From positions 155,303,233 to 155,367,232 of the forward strand of contig BTPG01000003.1 of NCBI GenBank assembly GCA_036245525.1: 64,000 bases of DNA. The letters are read 5' to 3'. Numbering within the stretch: position 1 is the stretch's first letter; each line of letters opens with the position of its first letter. Position numbers and translations under genes: made by a program. This document shows, piece after piece, positions 39,696 through 47,848 of this stretch. The notes below the pieces were generated by a model. That model did no database searches, was not told the DNA's origin, and saw only the letters and a list, made by a program, of their open reading frames with translations. Origin of the DNA: Semisulcospira habei. Lineage: Eukaryota > Mollusca > Gastropoda > Semisulcospiridae.

Positions 39696-41303
39696 CACCG
39701 AACTTTCCAGGCGGGTCCAGGATGACTCAGATATTTACTCACAGGTGCGGATTCATGCGCACCATTCTTCCAGGCGGGCCCGGGGTGACTCAGATATTTA
39801 CTCACAGGTGCGGATTCGTGCGCACCTTTTGTCCCCTCCCCGCTTTGCTTTTCCAGAGCGGGCTTGGCGTGACACTTTTCTGTCCCCGCGCCCCCCCCCC
39901 CCCCCCCCCCCGCCCCGAACTTTCCAGGCAGGCTCAGTGTGACTCGGACATTTATTCACAGGTGCGGACTCATTCGCCCCAATTGTCCCCTCCCCGCTTC
40001 GCTTTTCCTGAGCGGGCTTGGCTGGCGCGTGACACTTTTCTGTTCCCCCCCCCCCCCCCCCCGCCTTCCTGAGCGGCCTTGGTGTGACACTTTCTATCCC
40101 CACCACCCCCGCCCCGAGCCTTCCAGGTGGGCCTGGTGTGACTCAGACTTTTACTCACAGGTGTGGATTCGCGACGAGCAGGTTGGGGGTGCCGGCTTTT
40201 CCCCTTTTGCCTCCCCTCTTACCTTCGGAGTGTGGTCTCCGGCTCTCGCTTTCCCCTCGTCCTCCGCGTGCTATTCCCGTCACTAGTAGCCCCCCCCTCC
40301 CTCGCACTTCGGCGAGTCGGGGGCTTACAGAGCCTATTTAGCCTTTGGCCGCGGTCCCTCCTCCTTCGCGACGCCCCGACTTACGGGCTTCGCGGTCGCC
40401 TCCTCTTTTCCTTTGGGCTCGCCCTCACCAGTCGCTGCGGCGGTCCCGCGCTCTCGGAGCCGGTCGCCCTCATTGCAGCTTAGCTTGGTAGGCGGAGGTG
40501 GAGGTAGACCCTGACATTCTAAGCCTGCTTTCAACGGTTTCGGCTTCAGCCCTCTGATCTTCCTCTCGCTTCACAGCTGTTTCGTCGGCCTCCTGCTCGT
40601 CTAGGATTTCGGCTCTTCGCTCAGCTCACAGTCGGTTGTGCGTGGAAGAGGCCCCCGTCTGTTCGACTACTTCCTCCCTCCGGACTTATGACCACCTTCG
40701 CCTCCTCTGATGAGCAGGCTTCCGCCAGGTTGTTGCTTTGCGGCGGGCTAAGGTCGCAAGTCTCTCCCTCAGCCACACGGTTACGGGATCTCATCGACGC
40801 TTCTCGACCCGGCTTCGCCAGGACTCAGTCGGCGACGAGGACTCTTTTGCAGCTACGCATTCACCAGGCTTGTTACGCTGGTCACTCTCAAGCCTTCACT
40901 GTCTCTGTTCCTTTGGCGAATGCGGCAGCCGTCATCCTGGCAGTGGGCTCCGGCTACTCCAGACTGCTTGTCTCGCCCTCTTGACGGATTCGCTTCCTTA
41001 GTTCGGATTGGCGACGCAAGCGGTGCTTCTTTTACTTGGAGGACTCTTGGGATCTGGAATCTTCGTCTCCGCGCCGTGACTTTCCGTGGTTGCTGCAAAC
41101 AGGGCCGCCTACCTTCCTCAACCATCCCTGTGGCGGCGTTCGCCTACTGGGACCTTGGGCCGCGTGGTCACTCCTACGACTCGGCACGGATCTCTCCTAG
41201 ACGGTGAAGACACAACTCCTCCAGGCTCCACTCGGTGGTTCCCTCTTGGTGAGACGTGGCAGACTGTATAGGAGACTCCGGCCCCACTGCATCTCCTCGC
41301 TCG
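39201..41303 (+). pseudogene. D7 gag, 3' part
   Basis: Resumes with the Arg/Ser-rich gag segment and an expanded minisatellite (39560-40160). Decayed gag body follows: KRLPARS- and PRLRDLIDASRPGFARTQS-like stretches, IHQACYAGHSQAFTVSVPLA (about 40860), and a segment comparable to LIAANRAAYH near 41090. Several frame breaks. The SINE-like retroposon sits at its 3' end. Confidence 0.65.
39560..40170 (+). repeat. D7 poly(C) minisatellite
   Basis: Five imperfect units, each with TTTACTCACAGGTGCGGA or a close variant (about 39570, 39733, 39788, 39942 and 40140), and GTCCCCTCCCCGCTT with GAGCGGGCTTGGCGTGACAC. Between them are C-runs of about 14 to 35; the longest is near 39662-39694. The units resemble a polypyrimidine tract plus a CACAG acceptor, repeated in tandem. 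Confidence 0.8.
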
Positions 41304-41317
41304 GGCCCTCTGACATT

Positions 41318-41748
41318 ACTTACTTACTTACTTACGCCTGTCACCCCTACCCGGGTATAGGCCGTCGACGAGAGACCTCCAGCAACTCCTGTCCTGTGCT
41401 TCTCCTTCGATTCTACTCCAGGTGGTTCCCAGTCTCTTGATGTCTGCTTGGAGGTCTCGACGCCAGGAGTTAAGTCTTCTAGTAGAAGAACCTTCCTCCT
41501 CCAGGAAAGGAATTACTGTTAGTCTTTTCGTCGGCGTTTTTGTAGCTATTTCCTTTTTTGCAGGGTGGGGAAGCTACCCCCACGCCCAACCCCCTTACTA
41601 GGAGGACCAGGGGTTTTCTGTCGGGGTCACCTTCCCTTAGACCATGTTGGTTCACGGCACCTTATTTCATTCAGTGCACCCCTCTCATGAGGGACCCCCT
41701 ATCCACCACCCAGGGGACGCGCCTCAACGCCGTATGGTCCCAGCGCGA
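41318..41748 (-). mobile_element. SINE-like RTE-type retroposon, copy 2
   Basis: Same ends as the insert at 1995: a (TAAG)n tail at 41318 and the identical 5' start at 41748. The target duplication is 14 bases, GGCCCTCTGACATT, at 41304-41317 and 41749-41762. It lacks about 90 internal bases present in copy 1 (the part after GACGCCAGGAGTT). It inserted into D7. Confidence 0.85.
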
Positions 41749-41762
41749 GGCCCTCTGACATT

Positions 41763-43320
41763 CCCCTTCTCCAACTCCGGCGCCAGTTCTTGGGTCTCCA
41801 GTCGACGGGCAATTGGCCTTCTACAGCGACCTTAGGAGATTGCTGTTCCCAGCCGACCTTGGGATCATCTCTATGGTCGACCAATCTCTTCTCTGCACAG
41901 TAAGGTGAAGGCCTGGCTCAACTAAACAGCGACAGTAGTGGTCTCCCGACACGACTCGCTGGCGTTCTACGTCCGTCTCCTATCGTCCCCTTCCTTGGGG
42001 CAGGTGGCACCCAGTTATCGGCGCTATACAAGTCTTCTTTGGGAAACGCCCGTTCAGATGGAGACAGCCAGACTCTTCACTCAGCTGTCTGGCCGATGGA
42101 TCTCGCTGTCAGCCTCGATCTTCTGGCATGTTCACGAGCCGATTCTTCCGTCTTCGCGCCGGTGTCTACTTGCCTTGGTGGGATCGTCTAACAGTTTCCG
42201 AGCCCTCCCCGGCGTCCTCAACGTCTGTCCGTGGGTCTTCATGAGGATCCTCGACTTGGTGATGGCCAGCTTTTGCCAGCGGTCGCTGAATCCGTCCTTC
42301 TCTTCCTGGACGTTCTTGATGCTGCGCAACCTAGTCACTGCGACTCTCAGAGAGGACAGAGACGTCCAACTTTCTCTCCCTCTAGGACTGGGTCTGGCTT
42401 CAGCTCCTGGGACTCCTCGGCGCGGCAGCAGACTCGTCTCCCTTCGACCGGCGCTAAGGGATACGAAGAGTGAAGGCTCGCCGCGGCTACTACACCTCCT
42501 CCTACGCTGGCGCCCCTTCATTGACACCCTGTCGGTTCCGTTCTGTTTCCCACTTCCTGCCCCCGCTTCGAACGTGGGCGGATCTGGCATGCTGGGCGTC
42601 GGGCGTGTCCCTGTGCTCCCCTCCGACCAGGTGTTCAATCTCCACTGACGCGAGCCAGTCCGGTTGGGGCGCTCTACTTCCCGGACCTTGCCTCGGACCG
42701 GTTACCCGGGGACTTCGCAGACAGTCACTTCAACTGGGAGTTATAGCAGTTGGGATGGCCCTCAACGCGTGGCCAGAGACTCTGACCAACCGGGACGTCC
42801 TCGTCTGCCAGACAACTCGACAGTGTCGGCCTTGATACAGAACCAGGAGGCACTCGCTGGCCCTCACGGTGCTTCCTCCTTCCTTCCTACTTTGGTGGTA
42901 GGACCCGGACCTTGCTTTCGAGCCCGCCACTTCCCGGAGTGGTCCCTGCGCCCAGACGTCTTCGTCTGTTCCGCTCGAGATGGGAGACGCCGCTAGTCGA
43001 CCTTTGCCGCCAGATGGAACATCCAGCTACCGCTGTTTGCCTCTCTAGTCCTGGACCCTCTCACCTGGGCGGTAGACACGCTCTCCTCCTGGGTACGGAC
43101 TGATCTCGTTTACATTCCCTCCGTCGGTGCTGGTGCCGAAGATCCTGCGGAATCTGCTGGTTGCTCCGCGGTTAACTTCCTGGTGACCACCCCTTCAATT
43201 GGACCTAGAGCTGGACCATGGATCGGCTCGTTCTAGCAATGGACCCGGCCCGAGAGCCCCACCCCTTCCATGACGCTCGAGCAGCTCCACCCGGCTCTGT
43301 TCTACCCGTGCCTGGAGCTC
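41763..43320 (+). pseudogene. D7 RT / RNase H remnant
   Basis: Decayed RT from 41938 (VVSRHDSLAFYVRLL, METARLF, LNVCPWVFMRILDLVMASFC). The position of YLDD is destroyed (SWTFLMLRN). RNase H traces follow (ISTDASQSGWGALLPG near 42635, DNSTV near 42810), then VDLCRQMEHPATAVC, a relic of the DLFATRWN motif, near 43000. Multiple indels. Confidence 0.78.
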
Positions 43321-43329
43321 CTCCCCCTT

Positions 43330-44395
43330 CTCGCCTGGAAGTTGCCAAACTAGTCCTCGCCGCTAGAGATTGTTGGAGGTGGCAGTGGCGGCCTTGGCCG
43401 CAGCCCGCAGACTTTCTACCGGGAATGTGTGCGAAGGCAAGTGGAGGTTCTCTCAGTCATGGGGCGCCGCCCAACGGCTCCCGTCCCCACGAGTCTCACT
43501 TCCCCTACTGGAGGAATACTTCATTGGCTCCTCAACAAACAAGGATTAGCACCTTTTTACCGTCAAGGGATCCGTTCCGAGATCACACACACTTACCGCC
43601 TCCTGGACCTGTCGGATCCGGCCCTTGGAAGACCTTCGGACCTGTTGGCTCTACTGAACTCAGAGGTCCTCTCTCCTGGTTTCTCTACCTCGGTGGGACC
43701 TCCCTTGGGCACTGACGTGGCTAGAGACAGCCCGTTTCGAACCCCTGCATTTGGCACGGTTCACCGTTCTGGCCCGGACACGTGTTGCTTCCTGGCGCTC
43801 GCCATGGCTTCCGCATGAGCGAGCTGCTTGCACTCTCGGCTCGCCCCGCAGGTAGGCAGTCGAGCCTTTGACTCAGCGCTTCTTCTCACCGGCCCTGTCC
43901 TTCAGGCCAAGAGCCGGCCTTCCTCGGCTGCGCTCCAGACGCTGACCTTACGTCCGTTTCAGAGGTCGACCGACCCCTCGGGTCGCGTCCACAGGACCCA
44001 GTCCGGGCACTGCAGAATTCCTGCGTCGCTCACAACCACGCCGTCGGAGGCGTCCCCGCCTCTTCCTACGTCCTTCCCCAGGCAGGCCGGGTCTCGGCCT
44101 AGACAGTTCGCCCTGACTGGGGTAGGCGACTCGTTGGCCTTCCAAGATCTCTCCCCAGACAGGGATAGATGGTTACAGTTCCGGGCGCATGAAGTATGAG
44201 CAGTAGCTATCAGAGTGCCCTTGACCGCTACGGCTCGGTTAAAGTCATAGTGACGGCGGTAGGCGGGTGTGCAGACTCCTCCTTCGCCCTCTTCTACCTC
44301 CGTGACTTATCCGGCCAGCGTGACTCCCTGGCCACGGTGGGCGACTGCTCCGTGGCCCAGCTCTCCCTCCGCGCGCCGCAGGCGCATAGGCACTT
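43330..44395 (+). pseudogene. D7 tyrosine recombinase remnant
   Basis: Segments equivalent to RLEVAKLVLAARDCW, RRLSTGNVCEGKWRFSQSWG (frame-shifted) and a C-terminal end with FALFYLRDLSGQRDS (Tyr kept) near 44290. The His-x-x-Arg box reads from HEV followed by a stop near 44195. Non-functional. Confidence 0.75.
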
Positions 44396-44495
44396 CTTAA
44401 CTGAAATCGTCGGGAGTGCTCCTTGCGGGCCGGCGGAGGGTTTAGGTACAGGGGGTTGGGTGTCGGCACCCTCCTCCTCTTTGCGATTCTTCCAT

Positions 44496-44604
44496 ATAGT
44501 AATGCCATCGGTAATGTATTTTGAAAAAACAAATGAATTTTTTTTCTATAATGTATTTTTTTGAAAAGTATTTTTTTTGAAAAATACTTACCGATGGCAT
44601 TACT
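44496..44604 (+). repeat. D7 internal complementary region
   Basis: Left core and left-arm complement are normal. The right half carries an extra duplicated GAAAAGTATTTTTTTTGAAAAA stretch-type repeat before TACTTACCGATGGCATTACT. The sequence right of the second core is inverted compared with other copies. Confidence 0.88.
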
Positions 44605-44817
44605 ATATGGAATACACTCTATAGCCTAACGATTTCAGCCCAAAGTTGTGTCCCCTACACAACTGGGGAGGAGACACCAGGGATCCCAGAATAGGAGCCC
44701 GGGTGGCCTCCCCTTACCAACCTATACCGGCAAGCGTGTGGGGAACTCACCTCAGTTTCACACTTAGCCAAAACACTTAGCCAAGGAGGCAAGCGGGGCA
44801 GGTGGGAGGGCCATCCG
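44605..44817 (-). repeat. inverted terminal segment of D7
   Basis: Between the ICR core (ending 44604) and the terminal core (starting 44818) lies the usual ICR-to-core segment in reverse complement. The part that should abut the terminus (ATATGGAATACACTCTATAG) now abuts the ICR. The CCCTCCCACCTGCCCCGCTT part, normally next to the ICR, now abuts the terminal core as its complement. The flanking arms are unchanged. The inversion endpoints coincide with the two inverted cores. Confidence 0.9.
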
Positions 44818-44861
44818 AGTAATGCCATCGGTAAGTATATTTTAGAAAAAAAAAATCATTT
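44818..44861 (+). repeat. D7 terminal core and right arm
   Basis: AGTAATGCCATCGGTAAGTA, then an A-rich arm ending TCATTTTG. It is slightly shortened compared with D6 and D8. The hAT exon 2 acceptor AG follows at 44867-44868. Confidence 0.85.
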
Positions 44862-44868
44862 TGTCTAG

Positions 44869-45080
44869 GGACTGAAGCTAGACAGCTTCATGACCACTGC
44901 TACGGGGTTGAGCCAGCCATCAGGAATGCCATAGGGCCTTTGAGAGTGACTGAGGAAAAAGCTGTGGCCGTGACATCGATCAAGGACAGAACGAGCAACC
45001 TCGAAGCAATGACTCTCGCGTTCGCAGCGGAGAAGGGTGTGTCCCTGAGTGCCGTGCCAGATCTGATCACATTTGTGAAG
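44869..45080 (+). CDS. hAT transposase exon 2
   Basis: 212 bases. Two bases complete the Gly codon left by exon 1, then 70 codons read TEARQLHDHCYGVEPAIRNA and onward to ...TLAFAAEKGVSLSAVPDLIT. The FAAEHNLSLS-like motif is typical of the hAT region before the catalytic core. The donor is GTAGGC at 45081. The acceptor (TTTTGTCTAG) is directly preceded by the A-rich right arm of D7, so its polypyrimidine tract is very short. Confidence 0.85.
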
Positions 45081-45317
45081 GTAGGCCATTAAAAAAAAAA
45101 AAAGCATTTGCATAATACATTTTGCATAATCATTATGTTGATCTCACTGTGATGAATAGATTTTGAGACTGCTGTCAAATGTTTAACTCTTTAAGGCCTG
45201 TAGGCTTTGGTAATGGAGGGCCATACTAAAATCATTGTCTGCTCAAGCCTCTAGGCCTTAACTATAGTAGTAGAGGGTGTTGAACTTAACGATAACAGAA
45301 TTTTGTTATTTTTTCAG

Positions 45318-46382
45318 ACAGCAGCCTGTGATAAAGCAGCCCTGAATTCGTTGACCATGGACAGGACGACAGCATCCTATAAGTTGAGGGAAGGCCTTTC
45401 ACCTTTTCTGAAGGAGTCGGTTCTACAGGAGCTGAGGACCACACCCTTTAGTCTCAATATTGATGAAGCCACCAGTAAGACCAATGAAAAGGTCTTAGCA
45501 GTTATGGTCTCCTATTTTTCACCTTCTCAGAGGGAAGTAGTTATCCATCACCTGGATGTGATCGCACTGACAAGGGTGTCTGCACAGATCCTGTTTGATG
45601 GGCTGGATGAGCTTTTCACCAAGCATGCCTTACCTTGGGAAAATCTACTTTCTGTATTAATGGACTCGTGCGCGGTGATGCGAGGTAGCAGATCAGGCCT
45701 GGAGACCCTCATCAGACAGAGGGTCCCGGGTTTGCTGGATATCGATGGAGATACTGTACACCATGCCCATAATGAAGCGAAATCGTTTTGCAGAGAATTT
45801 CCTGGCCTGGTGGAAAGTCTGATGACAGATGCCCACACTGATTTTAGGTGGAGTACTGACATGAGGGAGAAGCTGTTTGACATATGTTGCATTGTAGGAG
45901 TGAAAGCCACAGTACCAGAGCGAAATGTGCCACATCGGTGGCTGTCAGTGTTGGATGTGTCCCTGGACACTTTGCGCTTATTTGATGTGTACAGCATCTT
46001 TTATTACAGCTTCCTTTCTGCTGATGATAAGAAGCTGTATGCAGATGTTTTGGAGGGAATTCTGACCAGATGTAATGTTTCCACGACTGGCAGGTCAAGC
46101 ATCACTAACATACAGATTTACCTACGTAAGAAGTTTCCCAGCTTCACCAAGGAGGGAAAAGATAGGCGGGTGAGACTGGCAGAGAAGTGCTTCCACCACA
46201 GGACAGAGGTTCTGGCCACACTATATGTGTACTGCTCTGTTCTCCCAGTCTTGAAGAAGTATGTCCTCTTCTTTCAGCAGAAGGAGCCAGCTATGCACCT
46301 GCTGCATTCAAGACAGCATGAACTATTTAATGAGTTCTGTGCTTGTTTTCTGACCCCAGATGCCCAACAAAGTAGACATTGA
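45318..46382 (+). CDS. hAT transposase exon 3, catalytic part
   Basis: The acceptor TTTTTTCAG ends at 45317 and the exon continues the frame of exon 2 in phase 0. RNase-H-fold catalytic landmarks: SLNIDEATSK with the first Asp, LLSVLMDSCAVMRGSRSGLE with the second Asp in the DG/DS..M.G..G context, and HHAHNEAKSF, the hAT His motif. PHRWLSVLDVSLDTLRLF is the conserved R-W box. The frame ends at a TGA at 46380, because of a one-base slip near 46350-46375; the coding sequence continues in the overlapping frame from 46360. One repairable frameshift is the only visible defect in the body of the protein. Confidence 0.83.
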   Translation, partial: TAACDKAALNSLTMDRTTASYKLREGLSPFLKESVLQELRTTPFSLNIDEATSKTNEKVLAVMVSYFSPSQREVVIHHLDVIALTRVSAQILFDGLDELFTKHALPWENLLSVLMDSCAVMRGSRSGLETLIRQRVPGLLDIDGDTVHHAHNEAKSFCREFPGLVESLMTDAHTDFRWSTDMREKLFDICCIVGVKATVPERNVPHRWLSVLDVSLDTLRLFDVYSIFYYSFLSADDKKLYADVLEGILTRCNVSTTGRSSITNIQIYLRKKFPSFTKEGKDRRVRLAEKCFHHRTEVLATLYVYCSVLPVLKKYVLFFQQKEPAMHLLHSRQHELFNEFCACFLTPDAQQSRH

Positions 46383-47361
46383 AGACTTGAAAAACCACAA
46401 GCCTGCAATGTTTGTGCCCCACAAGGCTGGTGAACTTCTGAAGGCCAGAGAGGCAGCAACTGTGAAAAAGCAGTTCAAACAGAAACTGAAGAAAGCCTAT
46501 GTTGCCTGTGCCCTGACTTTGCAGAGAAAGATGCCAGTCAACAACACAGTCCTGAAAGGGTATGCTGCTTTAGATCCTGAGGTGCGTAGGACCTCGACTG
46601 CTGAGAAACACCTGAAAGCCCTTGCCAAGGAGAAAACTCTGGTAGATAAAGAGAGCCGCGATGAATTTTACAAAGAGGTGGCTCTGTACACTACAACGCC
46701 AAAACTTCCTGCGCCATCTTCATGTTCTGGATCAGTTGTTGCTTTCTGGGCCAGTATCAGCACAGAAGAGTTCCCGATACTGACGCAGATAGCAATCAAG
46801 TTGCTGAGTGCATTCCATGGCCCACAAGTAGAATCATCGTTCAGCACCATGGGGGATATTCTGGACCCTGGAAGCAGCAGGATGGATATCGCCACATACT
46901 CCGCCATCCAGACTGTTCAGTACAGCCTGGCCGCCAGAAAGATGTCTGCTGTGCAGTACTTTGCCAAAAAGGATCCAGTGACAGAGCCAGTTCCCAAAGG
47001 CCTTGCGCAGAGAATGCAGAAGTCATGGCAGACTAATGAGGAGCGAAAGAAAGAGAACAGGGAGGCTGAGAGTGAAAGACGCGTTAGGTTAGGAGCTCCT
47101 GTGGTGAAGCCAATAGCCAAGCAGGCAGAAAAGCAGAAGTTGATGGAGGAAAGTGAGAAAGAGAAAAACACAAGTCAGAGACAGAAGAGAAAGAGGTCTG
47201 AAGACACTGAGAATGAAACTGAAAGCAGTCATCCAGCAGCACAGCCTTCAGCACAACGTTCAGCACTACAACATTCTGATGCTTCAGACAATAATATTTG
47301 TAGTGTCACACCTCCAGCCAGAAAAGTCCAGAAAACATTGGCCAGTTTCTTTAAGAAATGA
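46360..47361 (+). CDS. hAT transposase C-terminal part with dimerisation domain
   Basis: Open frame continuing the transposase after the slip: VDIEDLKNHKPAMFVPHKAG, a Lys-rich helix region, then the hAT C-terminal dimerisation block FPILTQIAIKLLSAFHGPQV and ESSFSTMGDIL (about 46770-46870). The tail is charged and disordered (EKEKNTSQRQKRKRS, a likely nuclear localisation signal). The last residues are QKTLASFFKK, a match to the PCNA-interacting box Q-x-x-L-x-x-F-F at the extreme C-terminus. It stops with TGA at 47359-47361. Confidence 0.82.
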   Translation: MPNKVDIEDLKNHKPAMFVPHKAGELLKAREAATVKKQFKQKLKKAYVACALTLQRKMPVNNTVLKGYAALDPEVRRTSTAEKHLKALAKEKTLVDKESRDEFYKEVALYTTTPKLPAPSSCSGSVVAFWASISTEEFPILTQIAIKLLSAFHGPQVESSFSTMGDILDPGSSRMDIATYSAIQTVQYSLAARKMSAVQYFAKKDPVTEPVPKGLAQRMQKSWQTNEERKKENREAESERRVRLGAPVVKPIAKQAEKQKLMEESEKEKNTSQRQKRKRSEDTENETESSHPAAQPSAQRSALQHSDASDNNICSVTPPARKVQKTLASFFKK

Positions 47362-47820
47362 CACTTCTTCAGTTTGTCTTTGAAGAGAATGATGTGGCTT
47401 GGCAGCACCTTTTGGGATGCCAAAGCATTACAGAGTATTCATTAACTTTGTAATACTCTGGCATCCAAACAGGTATCGGTGATTGTTATCATGGTTATGC
47501 TTTGACTTAACATTGTGAGTTTTTTAAAATTCTGAGTATTATTTAATGTTGGCATTGCAACCCAGTTTACACTATCCTGCGGAAGTTATTTTTTTTTAAC
47601 AGAGTTGCCACTGTTTGGAATGATTAGTTTCACTTTTATTTTTAAAAAAAAGCACCCAACATAAATAGTTCTTTTATAAACCAGCTGAATGAATTGACAA
47701 ATTTAAAAGGATTTTCTATTACTATGATAAATGATTTGTACGAAAATTTGCACGTGGACACGCGCTTTCGCAAAGTGACGCGAGCGGAGCAAATTTGGTG
47801 CCAAAGTTTCAGAGTTTTTT
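47362..47820 (+). other. hAT 3' region with hairpin and exon-1-like segment
   Basis: Non-coding sequence between the transposase stop and the right terminal repeat. A hairpin with arms CAGAGTATT/AATACTCTG lies at about 47430-47462. From about 47752 to 47805 the sequence resembles the finger exon (24905-24955): both contain GCTTTCGCAAA, then GACG.GAG.GGAGCA and TTGGTGC. This suggests a partial duplication of coding sequence into the right subterminal region. Confidence 0.55.
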
Positions 47821-47848
47821 GCCCTGGCCAATTCCCATCCCTGATTGC

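Larger units (their letters stand above)
31952..44861 (+). mobile_element. D7: DIRS-like element split by D8
   Basis: Left arm and terminal repeat at 31952-32150. The gag start (32472-32760) is cut by D8 (32776-39200). gag repeats, RT, RNase H and YR continue at 39201-44400, with ICR at 44496-44604 and terminal segment to 44861. It is more decayed than D6 or D8. The segment between the ICR core (44604) and the terminal core (44818) is inverted relative to every other copy. D7's right end is only seven bases before hAT exon 2. A second copy of the SINE-like retroposon lies in its gag (41318-41748). Confidence 0.9.
24491..47843 (+). mobile_element. hAT-like DNA transposon
   Basis: Terminal inverted repeats CAGGGATGGGAATTGTCC (24491-24508) and its near-complement GGCCAATTCCCATCCCTG (47826-47843), with one mismatch. 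The 5-base duplication ATTGC lies on both sides (24486-24490 and 47844-47848). The element encodes a three-exon transposase: a BED-type finger exon, a short middle exon, and the catalytic/dimerisation exon. Five TCCGCG motifs cluster within 130 bases of the left end. The first intron has absorbed D6 and D7 (with D8), inflating the element to 23.4 kb. A 5-base duplication is unusual for hAT, whose norm is 8, but a 5-base hAT group has been described. Confidence 0.87.

Noticed and set aside
45190..45265. Inverted repeat TTAAGGCCT...AGGCCTTAA in the hAT second intron as a MITE
   Set aside because: The arms are short and diverged with no second copy seen; too weak to call.
45548..45997. Minus-strand ORFs opposite the hAT transposase
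   Set aside because: They are mirror frames of a well-supported transposase exon.
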